A stretch of 64,000 bases of DNA from Cerioporus squamosus (taxonomy: Eukaryota; Basidiomycota; Agaricomycetes; Polyporales; Polyporaceae), in assembly GCA_022592435.1 (NCBI GenBank), contig JABYQS010000049.1, positions 1-64,000 on the forward strand, written 5' to 3'. Made by a program: the position numbers and the translations under genes. Of this stretch, positions 1 through 11,397 are shown one piece after another. The notes beneath the pieces are model-generated. The model was given only the letters and a program-made list of their open reading frames with translations, ran no database searches and was not told where the DNA came from. Within the stretch, counting starts at the first letter, position 1; each line of letters begins with the position of its first letter.

Positions 1-24
1 GCCGCGAGTGGATGTACATGTCAT
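1..24 (-). CDS. First codons of a paralogue of the 10473-11397 gene (partial)
   Basis: Read on the minus strand, positions 24-1 give an ATG and then MTCTSTRG. The intact gene on the same strand at 11397 starts MTRTRTSTRG, and the DNA downstream of both start codons is a long direct repeat. The window therefore opens inside the first exon of a duplicated gene copy that continues to the left. Two codons are missing relative to the other copy and the frame is kept. Nothing more of the protein is visible. Confidence 0.6.
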
Positions 25-2022
25 CGCAGCCTGACGAGCAACAGTGTACGCAGCAGCATGAAGCTGACCCTTTTATCTTTGTTCGCCTCCAGCATAACTT
101 GAGCTATGGCAGAATTGTCTCCCTAAGTCTCTTCGGAATTATACTAGCTGTGTTCTGTTGCAGGTGTTCGCCAGAACTCTCTTCACAAGGCTAAGTGGGA
201 TGTGTTCCCAGCAGCTGAGTGCATGTGAACGCGGTTCCTGTTACAGACCTCCCCGGGAGACAGGATCCGAGCGCACATACTGAAACGAATCGTGAGCGGA
301 ATTCCGATACCGTCCCATGACGCAGCCATGCCAAGGAGAACTTCAAGAAGAGAATACGCAGCTTCGAGATGCACGCAAATGCACTCAAGTTCTGTCTCGA
401 TGCTCAATGTGTAGCCATTTCATTGTGCGCAAGAGTTCTAGCGTCGTATACATCCTCTCTGTAATGTACAAGTCGTCCTTGCAGCTCGGACTATGCACAC
501 TCCAAGTAAGATAGCTTCGAAGTCCCGCGAAGTTCCCGTTCCAATGCCCGAGCCCATGGAACCACCCTGAAACGCATACCACTACGCGCAGGCTACTCAG
601 CCGCATACCAGCCAACTCCGAGTCCCAGTCATGCTCGCATCCTATCCCCGCCTTCGCCAGACATCCATGTCCTGCCTCTCCTGCCCGCCCGCGTGCCCGT
701 ACTCTGCGCGCATGCGCATTATCTGGCTTGAAGCTCAGAGTTTCGAGCTGCAGATGTGTCATGCCTGCGGACACCGCGCTGGCCCGGGCGGAGACCTGCG
801 AGCTCCGCGCGTGAGTATCATCAACGAATACGCGACATGCCAAGCAAGCATCTCGATGCGGAGGAAGCACTTACTGACGCGCGATGGCAGATGACACAAA
901 CAGCCGCATCGTACGGGTCCGAGTCCCGGAGCCTCAGTCCCGACTGCCGGCAAAGGTGACATAGACGGCGCACGGACCCTGTCAGAGCTCGGTTCGCTCA
1001 CCAGACGCAAACACGGCACAAACACAGACACGTACATAAGCCGTGCGTTGCCTTCCCCGGTTGTGTGTGTCTCCTCGTACACGTCCGCCCCGCTGTCCGA
1101 GTCGTGTCGCCCGGGCCATCTCCTGTGGCTTCGCTCTCGATACTCGCGCTTGCCATCTTCCTCGTCGTCCGCCCCGTGTACGATGACCTGGACCGTGACG
1201 TCGCTGACACCAGGGACAGGCCCCGTGCTCCTCGACTGGTGAGTGATCCTTGCCTTGTCTCCTCCGCGCGTCAAGCACTGAAGGATGGACGGTCACTTGC
1301 AGGATCTGCACAGTCGTCCTCTGACTTGCGTGCCCCGGTCTCACAGACCGTCCACGCAACGGCCCTCGCCCGGTGAGTGGGCATCCCCGCCCTGCGTCCC
1401 GACACACCAGAACTGACTGCATCCGGCGAGTACTAGTACAGCGGACGGCTCGCGCTCGGCGTTGCTGACGGCATGGGACGGTCAGTACGCTGGGTCGGTT
1501 CTGCACCGAGATGCGGATGTACCCGGGAGCACACTCACCGGAAAGACACGGCGGAGGCGTCGTACCGGCACTCGGCGCGTGGTGGGTGGGTACGGGCGGA
1601 GCGGGATGTGCAGCAGCTAGGACTTGTGTTGAGTGATTGCCCCGTCGCCTGGCGTACCGCTGTGTTGGGATTCCCATCCGAGTCAGACAGGCGTAGTTCG
1701 ACGTCGAGTGGCTAGGAGCCATCATGTGTGTTTCGCTGCAGCACCGGGTCGCGATTGTGAGGGAGCGCACAGCGCAATGGCAAGGGAGTGTGGCGGATAG
1801 ATGGGACAGTGCTCGTTGAAGGGACTCGGAGGGAAGAGCGCCTTGTCTAAAAGCGCGGCGGGTCTGCGAGCAGACGGAGAGTCGAGGTCCGGGGAGCCGC
1901 AAAGACACTATATGAGGCAATATGAAGCAATGCGGACGAACAGGGGTTGGTGGGGAAGGACAACGGAGCATAAGTAATTACTACTACAATGACGCATAGA
2001 CGACTCGTGGCAACGTCCAGAA
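25..2022. repeat. Segmental duplication, copy A (5' flank of a gene family)
   Basis: Nearly the whole interval matches 11398-13505 in the same orientation, with scattered substitutions. About 104 bp present in the other copy (near 11600-11705) are absent here at about position 232. Identity ends abruptly after the sequence caacgtccagaag at about 2022. Both copies begin at the start codon of a minus-strand gene, so the duplicated unit contained a gene plus about 2 kb of its upstream DNA. Many open frames exist on both strands, but none has a recognisable domain and I do not call a protein here. Confidence 0.85.
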
Positions 2023-4000
2023 GACGCATTGCTAGGTCGGGTGAGCGGGAGAAGAGTCCGCGTGCATGCGACAGCGAGGTCGCGATCGAGAGGGCCAAGG
2101 ATGGGTTCAATCCGTAGATGCCGGCGGGATGGCCACAGGGGAGCGAGCCGGAGTCGGTGAAATAGAGAGCGTCTTGAAAGCCGGAGCGAATGGTCTGTGG
2201 AAGTCGGACCACGGAGAGCGCAGACTGAGGGATAGTCGAAAACACTGAGTGAGCGGATGAGCGGGAGGGAGGTGACGTGGAACATACTATATGTGTGTGG
2301 CTGAGCTCGACTGTCTGCCCTTCATTGATCTCGCATACTCTGTACGCATCGAGAAAATCGCGTATCAGTGTCATGTTGAACGCTCGACATCCACTGCTCA
2401 CGAATGTGTTGCCACCTGCGATGCTATTCGACAGGGTTCGAGTCAAGCCGAGAGTGGCATGGAGAGGACATGCTGATCTTGCTCTGGATCTGCGCAGATC
2501 TCCGTAGCGTTGAGTTGCCGGCGGCGGGACATAGCGACAGAAATAGGAGGCATGGACACCGGGGCGGAAGGGCGGGAGCGTGAGGGGCTTGTGTGTGCGC
2601 GATGTGCACCGGAGAACTGCGTCGCGCTGAACGCGATGGTCGGCGACATGGAATGTTGGCATGTAGAAGGAAATAATGCATACGTACCGGGTCGGGGCGG
2701 TCGAGGTCGGGTGGTTAGCCCGGTGACCGTCATGCGCGCGTTAGCACCGAACGTCACGGGAGCCGTCAAGACGCTGTAAATAGCAACGAGAACACTAGCG
2801 GGGCATGTTTGCAGGGTTGGCCCGGACATGGGACATCCAGAAGACGCGTCGGGTGAGCGGGAGAAGAGGCGCAAGTACGCAGCAACGAGATCGAGAGGGG
2901 AGAATGGATTCGATCAGCAGAGGCCGGTGGGGGTCTATAGGGGGACAGTACGCATGGAGAGCGCCTTGAGTGCCGGGCCAACGTTCTCTGTGAGGTTCGG
3001 ACCGGACATCATGCAGTCGGTGCTGTGTCGAAGCTGTCCAAGATGACGTCCGGGGACGGTTTGAGCGGAACGTCTGTCGAGAACATTGAGTGAGCGGATG
3101 CGCGCGAGGGAGGAGCTGTAGAAGCTACCATATGTGGGTGGCTGAGCTCGAGTGTCTGCACCTCACTGAGCTCGCGAGTGCGCATACTCTGTATGCGTCG
3201 AGAGAATCGTACATCAGCGCCATGCCGAACGCTTGGGAGGTCCGCTGCTCACCAGCCTCCTGGACGACGTCCAAGCGGAGCGTCATACGGGATGAGATCC
3301 AGATGATGCTCTCGATCTGCGCAGATCTCCGTTGCGTTGAGTTGCCGGCGGCTCGACATCGCGACGGAAATAGGAGGCATGGAGGTCGGGCGGATGCGCG
3401 GGAATGTGGGGGCTTGATGCGATGTACTCCGGGGAATTGCGACGCGCTGGACGCAATGGTCAGGGAGATGAAATGTTAGCATGTATGCATACGTACCGGG
3501 TCCGGGCGTACAGTGCCCGGTCGATGTCGGATGGCTAGCCTGATGCACGTCATCGTACGATAGCCCGTAAGAGTCAAGAACCCCGAGGATGGGATGACGA
3601 GCCACGCGCCGGTGTGTTCTCTAGAAGACCGCGTCGTCCGAGAGCCGGCAGGACACTGTATAAGGCAAAGCAAGCGCAGGACGTGAGCGGGGTGCAGGGA
3701 ACACGGACATGGGACGCCGAGAAGACGCGTCGGGTGAGCGGGAGAAGAGGCGCGAGCATGCAGCAGCGAGATCGAGAGGACGGAGTCGATCAGCAGGTGC
3801 CGGCGGAAGGTCATAGGGGTGGAATGAAGAGCGCGTTGAATGCCGGGCTGGAGTCGGCCTGCGAGACGGCGGCGGGCACACAGAGAGCCAGCGCAGGCGA
3901 GCAGAGAGCGCACAGCGAGTATCCCGTGCAGCGGCAGGGGCGAGTGCAGCCGGCGGACGGCGAGAGCAGCGAGGTTTAGAGCAGCACAGCTTGCGACGCT
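1870..4000. repeat. Tandem array of about 0.85-kb degenerate units
   Basis: Landmark blocks recur in the same order. A block containing agaagacgc and ggtgagcgggagaagag lies at about 2022, 2833 and 3719. A block with the sequence gatctgcgcagatctccgt lies at about 2487 and 3315. A block with acactRtataRggcaa-like sequence lies at about 1895 and 3655, with a diverged version at about 2770. This gives two full units and a partial third, with periods near 811 and 886 bp. The first unit overlaps the end of the segmental duplication. No coding content is supported. Confidence 0.7.
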
Positions 4001-4242
4001 GGCTGCCATATCGGGGCTGCTCGCGGGCATCGTGGCGTGGGAAGACGACGTAGCGACTCTCTGCTCTCGCTCGCTGTGCTCTCTCCACCTTCTCTCCTCC
4101 GTCAGACACCCGCCGGGTCATCGCCGGTCGCTGAACGTGCACAGAACACTCTCAGAGCGTGCACACGCCGGAGCGGACACGCACGGGCGGGGGATCGTGC
4201 TCCGCTGGCCGACAGGACGCCGCGGACATCCCAACGCGGCCG

Positions 4243-4249
4243 TATATAA
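4243..4249 (+). promoter_or_regulatory. Probable TATA box of the MLKL-like gene
   Basis: The sequence tatataa lies 30 bp upstream of the ATG at 4279 and is followed by a pyrimidine-rich tract with tcattactc. The spacing suggests a very short 5' leader. The segment 4001-4242 upstream is otherwise unremarkable. Confidence 0.45.
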
Positions 4250-4278
4250 CCCCCCTCCGTTCATTACTCTCAGCTGCG

Positions 4279-6531
4279 ATGGCTTCTCCGCCCAACACGC
4301 TCTCCCCGCCGCTGGCCTCTCCGCAGTCGTCGTCTGACTCTAGCTCGAGCTCGACGCCCGCCGTCCGGCACCCTTCCCCGCTGAGCCAGGCCATGCAGCC
4401 CGCAGCCGGCGCGTCCTCTCCGTCGTCCATCAGGTCCGCCCCCCTCCCGGGCCCGTCCCAGAGCACGCAGTCGGTCCGCTCGCGAGGCGGCTCCGTCTCC
4501 ACCATCCGCCCGCCCACGCTCCCGCTCGTGACGTCCCCCGTCATCACCCGCGTCGTGTCCACGCCCGTCTCCCACTCTCTCTCCTCGTCGACCACCACCC
4601 TCGGCCCTGGCCCCTCCGACTTCCGCTCTCGTAGCGTCTCGCGCAGCCGCCGCGCCTCCTCTACCTCGCGCCACCACAGCCCCGTCCGCGACCTTTCCTG
4701 GCTCTGGCGTTTCAAGAACGCGAAGGACGGCGAGAATGACGACTCGAGCAGCTGGTGGACGTCCGTCGAGGTCATTCCGCGTCCATGGGATGAGAAGCGG
4801 AAGAAAACGGTCCCGGTCGAGCAGGCAGATGGGTATGTCAGGACACGCGATGTGAGTACTCGTCTTCTCTGTTGTCCATTCGTCCCCCGTCCTCCCGCGT
4901 GCGCTGTCGTGCTTCGCGTGCTTCAACAGCCCCGTTCGCTGTCTGTTCATCCCAAACCAATGCGTCACGATGTTGCGACTTGCCATCGTACCCCCGTTCT
5001 CGACCCCCCTTCCTCTTGTGGCTCGCTGGACGCGCCGGGTGTATGCTGCGCCTTCGCGGCGTACCCTGGCAACGCCGCGCAGTCCATCCGTACCGCGGTG
5101 TGCCCACCGCCTGGCGGGATGCTGTGAGGCGGCTCTCAGTCTGCGTGGGTGACTGCTCGCTGCCAAGCCTGCGCGTTGCTACTGCACAGCTGCACAGTCG
5201 GACTTTTGCAGCAGTGTTTGCGTGCTGTGATGTCATCGCGTGCAGTGAAGGCACTGAGGCCTTCGATTGGCACCTTTACTTGTTCAGTACACATCACTGA
5301 CATATTCATCCGCAGCGCGTCGCAGAGGCCGCAGTGAACGTGCTCGGCACGGCTGGCGAAGTCGTGCACGAGCTCCTCGAAGTGAGCGTCGACGTGCTCA
5401 AGTTCGCGCCGATCGTGGGTCTCGAGGAGGCGGCGCGGACGCTGCTGAACATCTGGGATGCCCTCCAGCTCGTCGACGTAAGTCTTGCGTGCTCATCTCG
5501 CTTTGCGTACTCACCCGCGCGCAGATCAACCGCTTGGCGTGCCTCCGGCTGACGGAGCGCTGCGCGACCGTGCTCATGTCGATCCGCGAGGAGATCGCGG
5601 AGGCGGGCGACGAGGTCGGCGTGGAGCTGCACCCGCCGCTCGTCCGGCTCGTCGAGTCATACAAGGAGGTGCACCGGTTCCTGAGCAAGCAGAGCCACCG
5701 GCCGTTCATCAAGCGGTACCTGCAGCGGGACGAGATCCAGCGGGCACTGGCTGGGTGCCACAACAGCCTGACGGACGCGCTGGGGATGTTCAACGTGCGT
5801 CGCCACCTGTTCACGCGGCTCTTGCACTGACACGCCCGAAACAGACGTCGATCCAGATCCGGATCCTGAAGCAGGTGCTCGCGGCGGAGCGGCAGCGGCA
5901 GCAGGACACACAGGCGATCCTCGACTCGATCAGCCACACCCAGCAGCGCGCACTCGAGCCTCCGGCGGGGTCGCTGCTGCTGACGATGGAGCCGGCGTCG
6001 ATGGACGGGCAAGTTCTCGCGCAGCTGCAGGCAGTGACGGCGCGGCAGAACGAGCGCGACGCGGTGTACGACGCGCAGGACCTGCGGCAGCTCATGCGGA
6101 GCGCACTGCAGGCGAACAACGACGCGGAGATGATCCGCATCCTGCAGGTCAGCCGGGACGAGATGCCCGAGGCGATCAAGACGCTGCAGCGGGCACTCGA
6201 GGTCGAGGTCGAGTGGGAGAGCATCGAGGAGAGCGTCATCGTCAGCACGGCGGAGGCCTCGCCCGTCGATACCACGACCGCCCCGCTCGTCATCGAGGGT
6301 GCCCATCTGTCGCGGTCGTCAATGCCGAGGGCAGTGAGTGCCGGCTTCTGGCTTTCGAGGTGCGAGTATAGGGTACGCAGTCGGGATGTAGTAGGTAGAT
6401 GTAATATATTCTGTTCATCGGACACTGTGCCGCGTCGCTGGCATGCAGAAGTGTGCGCTGGATGGATCCTTCGCTCGCAGGGCGGTCTAGCACTCTGGAG
6501 GGCCCAGTATTTGTGTGTATCGGACTTGTAG
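4279..6531 (+). CDS. MLKL/HeLo-like N-terminal domain protein without a kinase domain
   Basis: Exons 4279-4851, 5316-5477, 5525-5794 and 5845-6531 join in frame to about 563 residues. Residues 1-150 are a Ser/Pro-rich low-complexity region. From about residue 190 the protein resembles the four-helix N-terminal domain of mixed-lineage-kinase-like proteins, common in agaricomycetes (helices with AAVNVLGTAGEVVHELLE and HRPFIKRYLQRDEIQRAL). In animals and plants such bundles act in membrane-directed cell death or adaptor assembly; the fungal role is inferred. Many fungal relatives continue into a protein kinase, but here coding runs out after a helical segment. A GTGAGT donor at 6334 could instead splice to an exon near 6560 that stops soon after. 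The kinase appears lost or decayed. Confidence 0.65.
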
Positions 6532-7189
6532 TCGCACAAGCAGATATATCTCATTCACAGACACCACTTCCGGAGTCTTGGACGTCAAGAGTTGCGCTCC
6601 AGACATGCGCGCGGTGGTCGCGGCACAGAGGCTAACAAAGTCCAGCTCGCAATTTGGGAGAGACCGAGTACGTACCGGGGCTATTCATCGTCCTTATGTC
6701 TAACCCTAAGTTTTCGCAGGCTTCCTGGTAACTGCGGCATGCTTCGATGGGCCAAGTGTTCGTGGTCGAAGCCCGGACGAGGTGGCGAGAGGCCGGCAGA
6801 GACATGTCGATGTCGGAGAGCTGCACGCCGCAGGCAGGGAAAGTGACACGGCACGGGCTGGCTTGCTCGCACTCCATACAGACAGAGTACGTACCACTGT
6901 CATGTTGCAGCTGGCTCTTGCCTCCTGTCCATCCTTTGCTCACAGGCTGTCTCGACTTGCCTGCCAGTTCCAACCCTCCCGGAGAGAACAAGTGTTCGCG
7001 GTTGAAGCTCGGAAGGAGGCAGCAGGGACAGAGACGCGTCGCGAGGGCAAGCTGCAGTACGAAGCGAGACGTGCAGAAGAGGAGACGCAAAGACGAGAGG
7101 GCAGTGGTGGAGAGAGAGCGTGACCCGGAGACGGCGCGTGGCTCGCGTTTGCGGGGGAGAGATCCCCAGATCGATCGCTTTTCTTAGGA

Positions 7190-7440
7190 CGCTATAGGGG
7201 GTGTATAGAGCAGTAGGACGTGTTCTCTAGCACTGTAGGGGGTATGTAGAAACGTGGGAGGCGTTTTCTTCATGGTACAGCGCGGAGAGTGTTCTCTGGG
7301 TTGCAGGAGCACAGAGGGTCTCAAGGAGAAGGTGGGTCACTGTATGGGGTATGTAGAAGCGCAGGACGCGTTCTCTAGCACTATAGGGGGTGTATAGAGA
7401 CGCAGGACACGTTCTCTTCATCGTGTGCCTCGTCGGGAGT
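7190..7440. repeat. Minisatellite-like tandem repeat
   Basis: Four related blocks of about 40 bp share the pattern tagggggtRtgtagaRRcg followed by ggacRcgttctct. They start near 7193, 7233, 7346 and 7384, and a partly repeated spacer with gttctctgggttgcagga / gttctgcaggatcgtaga lies between and after them. The larger repeating unit is therefore about 150 bp, containing two short units each. Confidence 0.6.
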
Positions 7441-7999
7441 GTTCTGCAGGATCGTAGAGAGTCTCGAGGAGCCCCGGAGGAAGTGGGTCTTTGTCCGGGC
7501 TCCGGGACAAGCTCTGCTAACCTGTCTACTCGCGGTCTTGCTCTTAGTCGTTTCCTTCTCCGTTTGACTTCGCTGGGTAGTGTTGAAGAACTCTGTCGCA
7601 CTCACATGTCAAAGACTCAGGCCAGTAGCGCGTTCCAGAGCAAGTCACACCGGGCAGAACTGGCAGCAAAGTCGCATGTGCAAGAGAAAAGGTATCTATA
7701 TAGACAGTAGGACATTACAGTGATTCTCAAACGACCGCGCGCAGAGCGAGGACAAGACGAAGACTCGGAAGAGCATCGAAACCATAGCCGAGGAGCCCGG
7801 GGAAGTTCCGAGGGAGCGAGCGCCTGTCCGCACTTTGCGAACCGCGACGCGCGCCGGCTCTCGTCTCTCGACCACCACCGCCATGACATCCTCGTCGTCG
7901 TCGTCTCGCTCTCCTCATTAGATTTCTGTTAGCTCTCCGCTATTTCACTGCGCAGCGCAGACTGAACGTACCCTGGGACAACGTGGACTTTCTCGACGT

Positions 8000-8600
8000 C
8001 ATTGAAGACTTCGGGGTGTGCGTACGGACATGCTGGTGGCGACGGACTTGAGAATGGACATACCTTGTCAGGTGAGCATTCTCTGTGGCTCGAACTCGCT
8101 TCAGGAGCTCTTGAGTGGCAATCGCGCGCATGCTGGCGACGTGGAGGAGGCCTCCAGAGCTGGGGACAACTCTGGGAGCGAGGATGTCACCGGGAGCGCA
8201 GCTCTCGTCTCTCTACCACCACCACACCTTCCTCCTCGTTGTCTGGTTGTCCTCCTATGACATGCTAGTCTGGCCGATGTGTAAGCTTGCGAGCTCGCTC
8301 TGGCTCTTCTGCAAAGACAGTGCGTACCTCGGACTCTGTAGACGTTCTCGGCGACATTGAAGACCTCGCGGCGCGCATCCGGACACACTGGCGGAGATAG
8401 GTGACAGGAGGGGACTTGAGATCGAATGTTCAGTGTCAGGTAAGTGATAATTTGTGTACCTCGTGGCTCGACATGGTCCGGGAGACTCTTGAAGAGGCAA
8501 TCGCAAGTGCTGGCGACATGGAGAAGGGCTCGGGAGCTGGGGACGGCTCCGGGATCTGTGACATCGCCCGGGAGCGTGGTTCCAGCCGTGTATACACGTC
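8000..8600 (+). repeat. Two-copy tandem duplication, about 350-bp unit
   Basis: The segments at about 8002-8215 and 8356-8585 align along their length. Shared landmarks are gacttgagaat/gacttgagatc, a tgtcaggt(g/a)agtg donor-like site, ggcaatcgc, gctggcgac and agctggggac. Each copy carries a GT donor-like sequence at the same place, so the unit may derive from an exon-intron boundary of a lost gene. No frame is conserved between the copies. Confidence 0.55.
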
Positions 8601-10472
8601 GATACTGGTCAAATAGCGTGCACTGATATCTGTGGACTCAATCGAGACTCAGGGATGGCTGGGCCGGCGAAGTTCACAGAGAGATGACGTACCTCGCGTC
8701 GCTTCGTGCTGAGAGCATGCTGACTGGTGCGCGCGTTGGATCTGCCTATACACAGTCAGGAGACTACGTCAGCACAAGAGTATGCCTGAAATGTACATGC
8801 GCACGAACGTCTGGAATGCGCGAACACGCTTGGGACGTCTGGCAACCTGCGGCAACACTCTTGATCTTCTGGACGCGGTTCTCGAGGAGGACGATGACAC
8901 ACTTAGCGCGACGCTGAAGGCGAGTCTACGGTGAGCCTGGTGATGACGGAGGGCTGCGAAGCCAGAGCTGAGACTAACAAAGACATACCTCAAAAAGCTG
9001 GGGATCATCTGCTGTCGCTGATACTCGCGCGCAGCACCTCCTTGTGCTCGGGATAACTCACGTCCTCCGCATGGTGAATACCCGTCTACCGCGCAGTGGC
9101 GGAGCTCACGCCCCGCGTCTCCTCCGAGTACAACTGCAAAGCAAAGGCCGTGCGCCAGCGGGTCGCTCACGCGACCCGCCGCACCCGATAGCGGTCGAAG
9201 CTGGCCCCCGACAGGACGACAGCATACTCCCGGAGGCGAGCTTGTGGGCAGTCGGGACGCTGGTAATGGGCGGGGAGCAAAGACATCCGCACTGAGGCAC
9301 GCCGGAGGCGCTTTGACGCATCGAGCAGCACTGGAAGAGCGGGGTCGGGGAACCGGGAGCATGCAACCCGCTGGGGATTTGGACGGGACATCGGACGAGG
9401 GCCCGGGGATGGTGGCGATGTAGCTGCAGGTTCCGGATAGTGTGCAGCGGTAACGCGTGAGCTCCGATACAAGGCAAAGGAGAGCCGACGACTCTGAACC
9501 AAGAATGTCCGAGGCTGCAGGATCCGACAATAGAACCGCTGTTCGAGAACGGTGCTGGTGCGACTTCGAGTTCGCGGCAGCAGCGCGTCACCGTGCACAC
9601 TGGCGGACTTGAGGAAGGCGGACGATGGATGCGCACCTGGACAGTGCCGGTAAGTCTCCCGCTCGAGTCTATCTGCAAACATGCGGATTACTCACTGCAG
9701 TCCAAGCCTCAAATCAAACTGGAGAGGTGCATATGCGAACACCATAGTGATTGATTCGGGGACAAACATAGCAGCGCCTTGTTTTGGGAGTCTGTGCGAC
9801 AGCTTCGGTGAGTCCATGCTATTACGCAAAGATACCACCAAGTTCGCACTCACCTTTGATGAACGACGCCTCACCACAAGGCTATACCTCCACTTGGCTC
9901 CATATACTGGCTGAGAACGTCGCTCTGGGACCTAGCACTGCCTGAGTACATCGGAGAATGTGTGCGCATAGCCCGACGCGACCCTCCAGCAGGCTAACGT
10001 CGACTCGGAGTTTGCTGACGTTGTCTCAGGCCTGTCGGCTCGAGAGGGTCGGAGGGAGTCTGTAGACGGAGAGACGAGTACATGGTCGAAAGATCAGCGT
10101 GGGTGCATAGCACGAAGAGTGGGGATGGTATGTGTCAACACCGGTAGGAAGCATGAGGAGGGCATGGGCGACGGAGGGTAGAGAGGACAAGGAGAGGGGC
10201 GAGTCTCGAGGAAGACGCGTAGTGATGCCGCTGCTCCGGGCATATCCCCAGCGTTGCGTTGCACCGTAAATGGCATGATTTCTGTTCGAGCCAATAGACG
10301 CAAAGCTCGCAGCAATAGTCCGCCAAGCGAAGCCTTTGCCGACATTCTAAGCCGGTGAAACACGGGTATTTCCACTGCAAAAATGAAACTTGAGCGCAAC
10401 ATTGATTATAAAAGGGACACATTATATGGGAGTATATAGTCGCATAGTCAAGCAGGAAGGCATCTATTTGAA

Positions 10473-11397
10473 CTACTCATCGTCAGTAAATTCAGAGATT
10501 GAGTCCGAGTCCGAGTCCTCCAGCTCGCCGTCTCGCAAGTCTAGATTACAGTAATGATGTCCGATTTCCCGCCAGCCGCCGTTCTCGTACCATCCCAGGT
10601 GCCCAAACTGATTACGCATCCTCGGCAGGGGCACACTACTACCTGACGGCTGTGTGTGAGTCTCGACCACGTCCTCCTCCACCTCCTCGATCATCTTCAC
10701 ACTCTTCGGGCCGTCACGGGCATAGCGGGGCACACGAGCATTGCCCTCGTCGTCGTACCGGGTCTTCCGGCTCCCCATGTCTCTGCGGCAAAGATTGGGC
10801 AGCGGAAGAGCCTTGCGGTGGAGCGGGCTCGGAGAGATGCCGCTGGCATCGAGTCGGGCGATGCGGAGCTGCGCGGAGGTCGCCCGGGCAAAGTAGAGCT
10901 CCCCACTGAGCATAAGGCCAATAAGCGTGCGCATCTGGGCTGCCGACGGCGCACCCTGCTTGCTAAGGTCTTGGAACGGGATGTCGGACGGCCAGCCAAT
11001 CAGGATGACGTGGTACCGGAGGACGACTTGGTCCCGGAAGAGCGTCACCTCCCAGCACATGCGCGCGCCCGGGACTCCGGATGTGAAGACTGAATTTGAA
11101 GTCAGACTCGGAACCGTGTGCGACTCGAGGAACGGGACTCTTACCGAGAAGCTCCGTAATGAGCTTCCGCACACTGCCACGCAGGTCATCGGGGTCCGGA
11201 TCTGAGAGCTTCAGAGTAGACGACGGCGGGGAGAGCTGCGAGGGATGTGGGACAAGAACAAGCACAGGACGCTGCAGCTGAAAGGGTACAGCATGCGGGT
11301 CGAGAGCGGCCTTGTGTGTAGACGAGCGAACGGGCTTAGAGGGCGACTCAGAGTGGAAGATAAGCCGGCCGCGAGTGGATGTCCGCGTCCGAGTCAT
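10473..11397 (-). CDS. Basidiomycete-specific protein of unknown function (WPSDIPF-motif family)
   Basis: Two exons, 11145-11397 and 10473-11074, join in frame (70-bp GT-AG intron) to 284 residues. I recognise the core MCWEVTLFRDQVVLRYHVIL followed by GWPSDIPFQDLSK as a motif frequent in large polypore protein families of unknown function. The N-terminal third is Pro/Ser-rich. The C-terminus carries an acidic run (EDSDSDSISEFTDDE) that ends the protein. There is no signal peptide or membrane segment. The start at 11397 is supported because the DNA around the start codon is duplicated at the left edge of the window, where the paralogue also begins with MT..TSTRG. No biochemical function should be inferred. 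Confidence 0.7.

Larger units (their letters stand above)
6532..10472. other. No confident gene; decayed and duplicated sequence
   Basis: Splice-like signals and short open frames are scattered through this 3.9 kb, for example a GT-AG-bounded exon near 6560-6670 and another at 6719-6890 downstream of the MLKL-like gene, but none yields a recognisable continuous protein. The interval contains two local repeat arrays, listed separately. The longest frame (minus strand, 8769-9530, 253 codons) has the low-complexity Ser/Arg/Pro composition of a chance GC-rich frame, and I do not support it as a gene. Confidence 0.5.

Noticed and set aside
982..1971. 329-codon open frame on the minus strand
   Set aside because: It lies within the duplicated promoter segment, is Arg/Pro/Ser/Cys-rich and domain-free; the copy at 12823-13452 is broken, so the frame is not maintained.
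8769..9530. 253-codon minus-strand frame
   Set aside because: Low-complexity GC-driven composition, no domain, no splice or start context; overlapping frames on the other strand are equally open.
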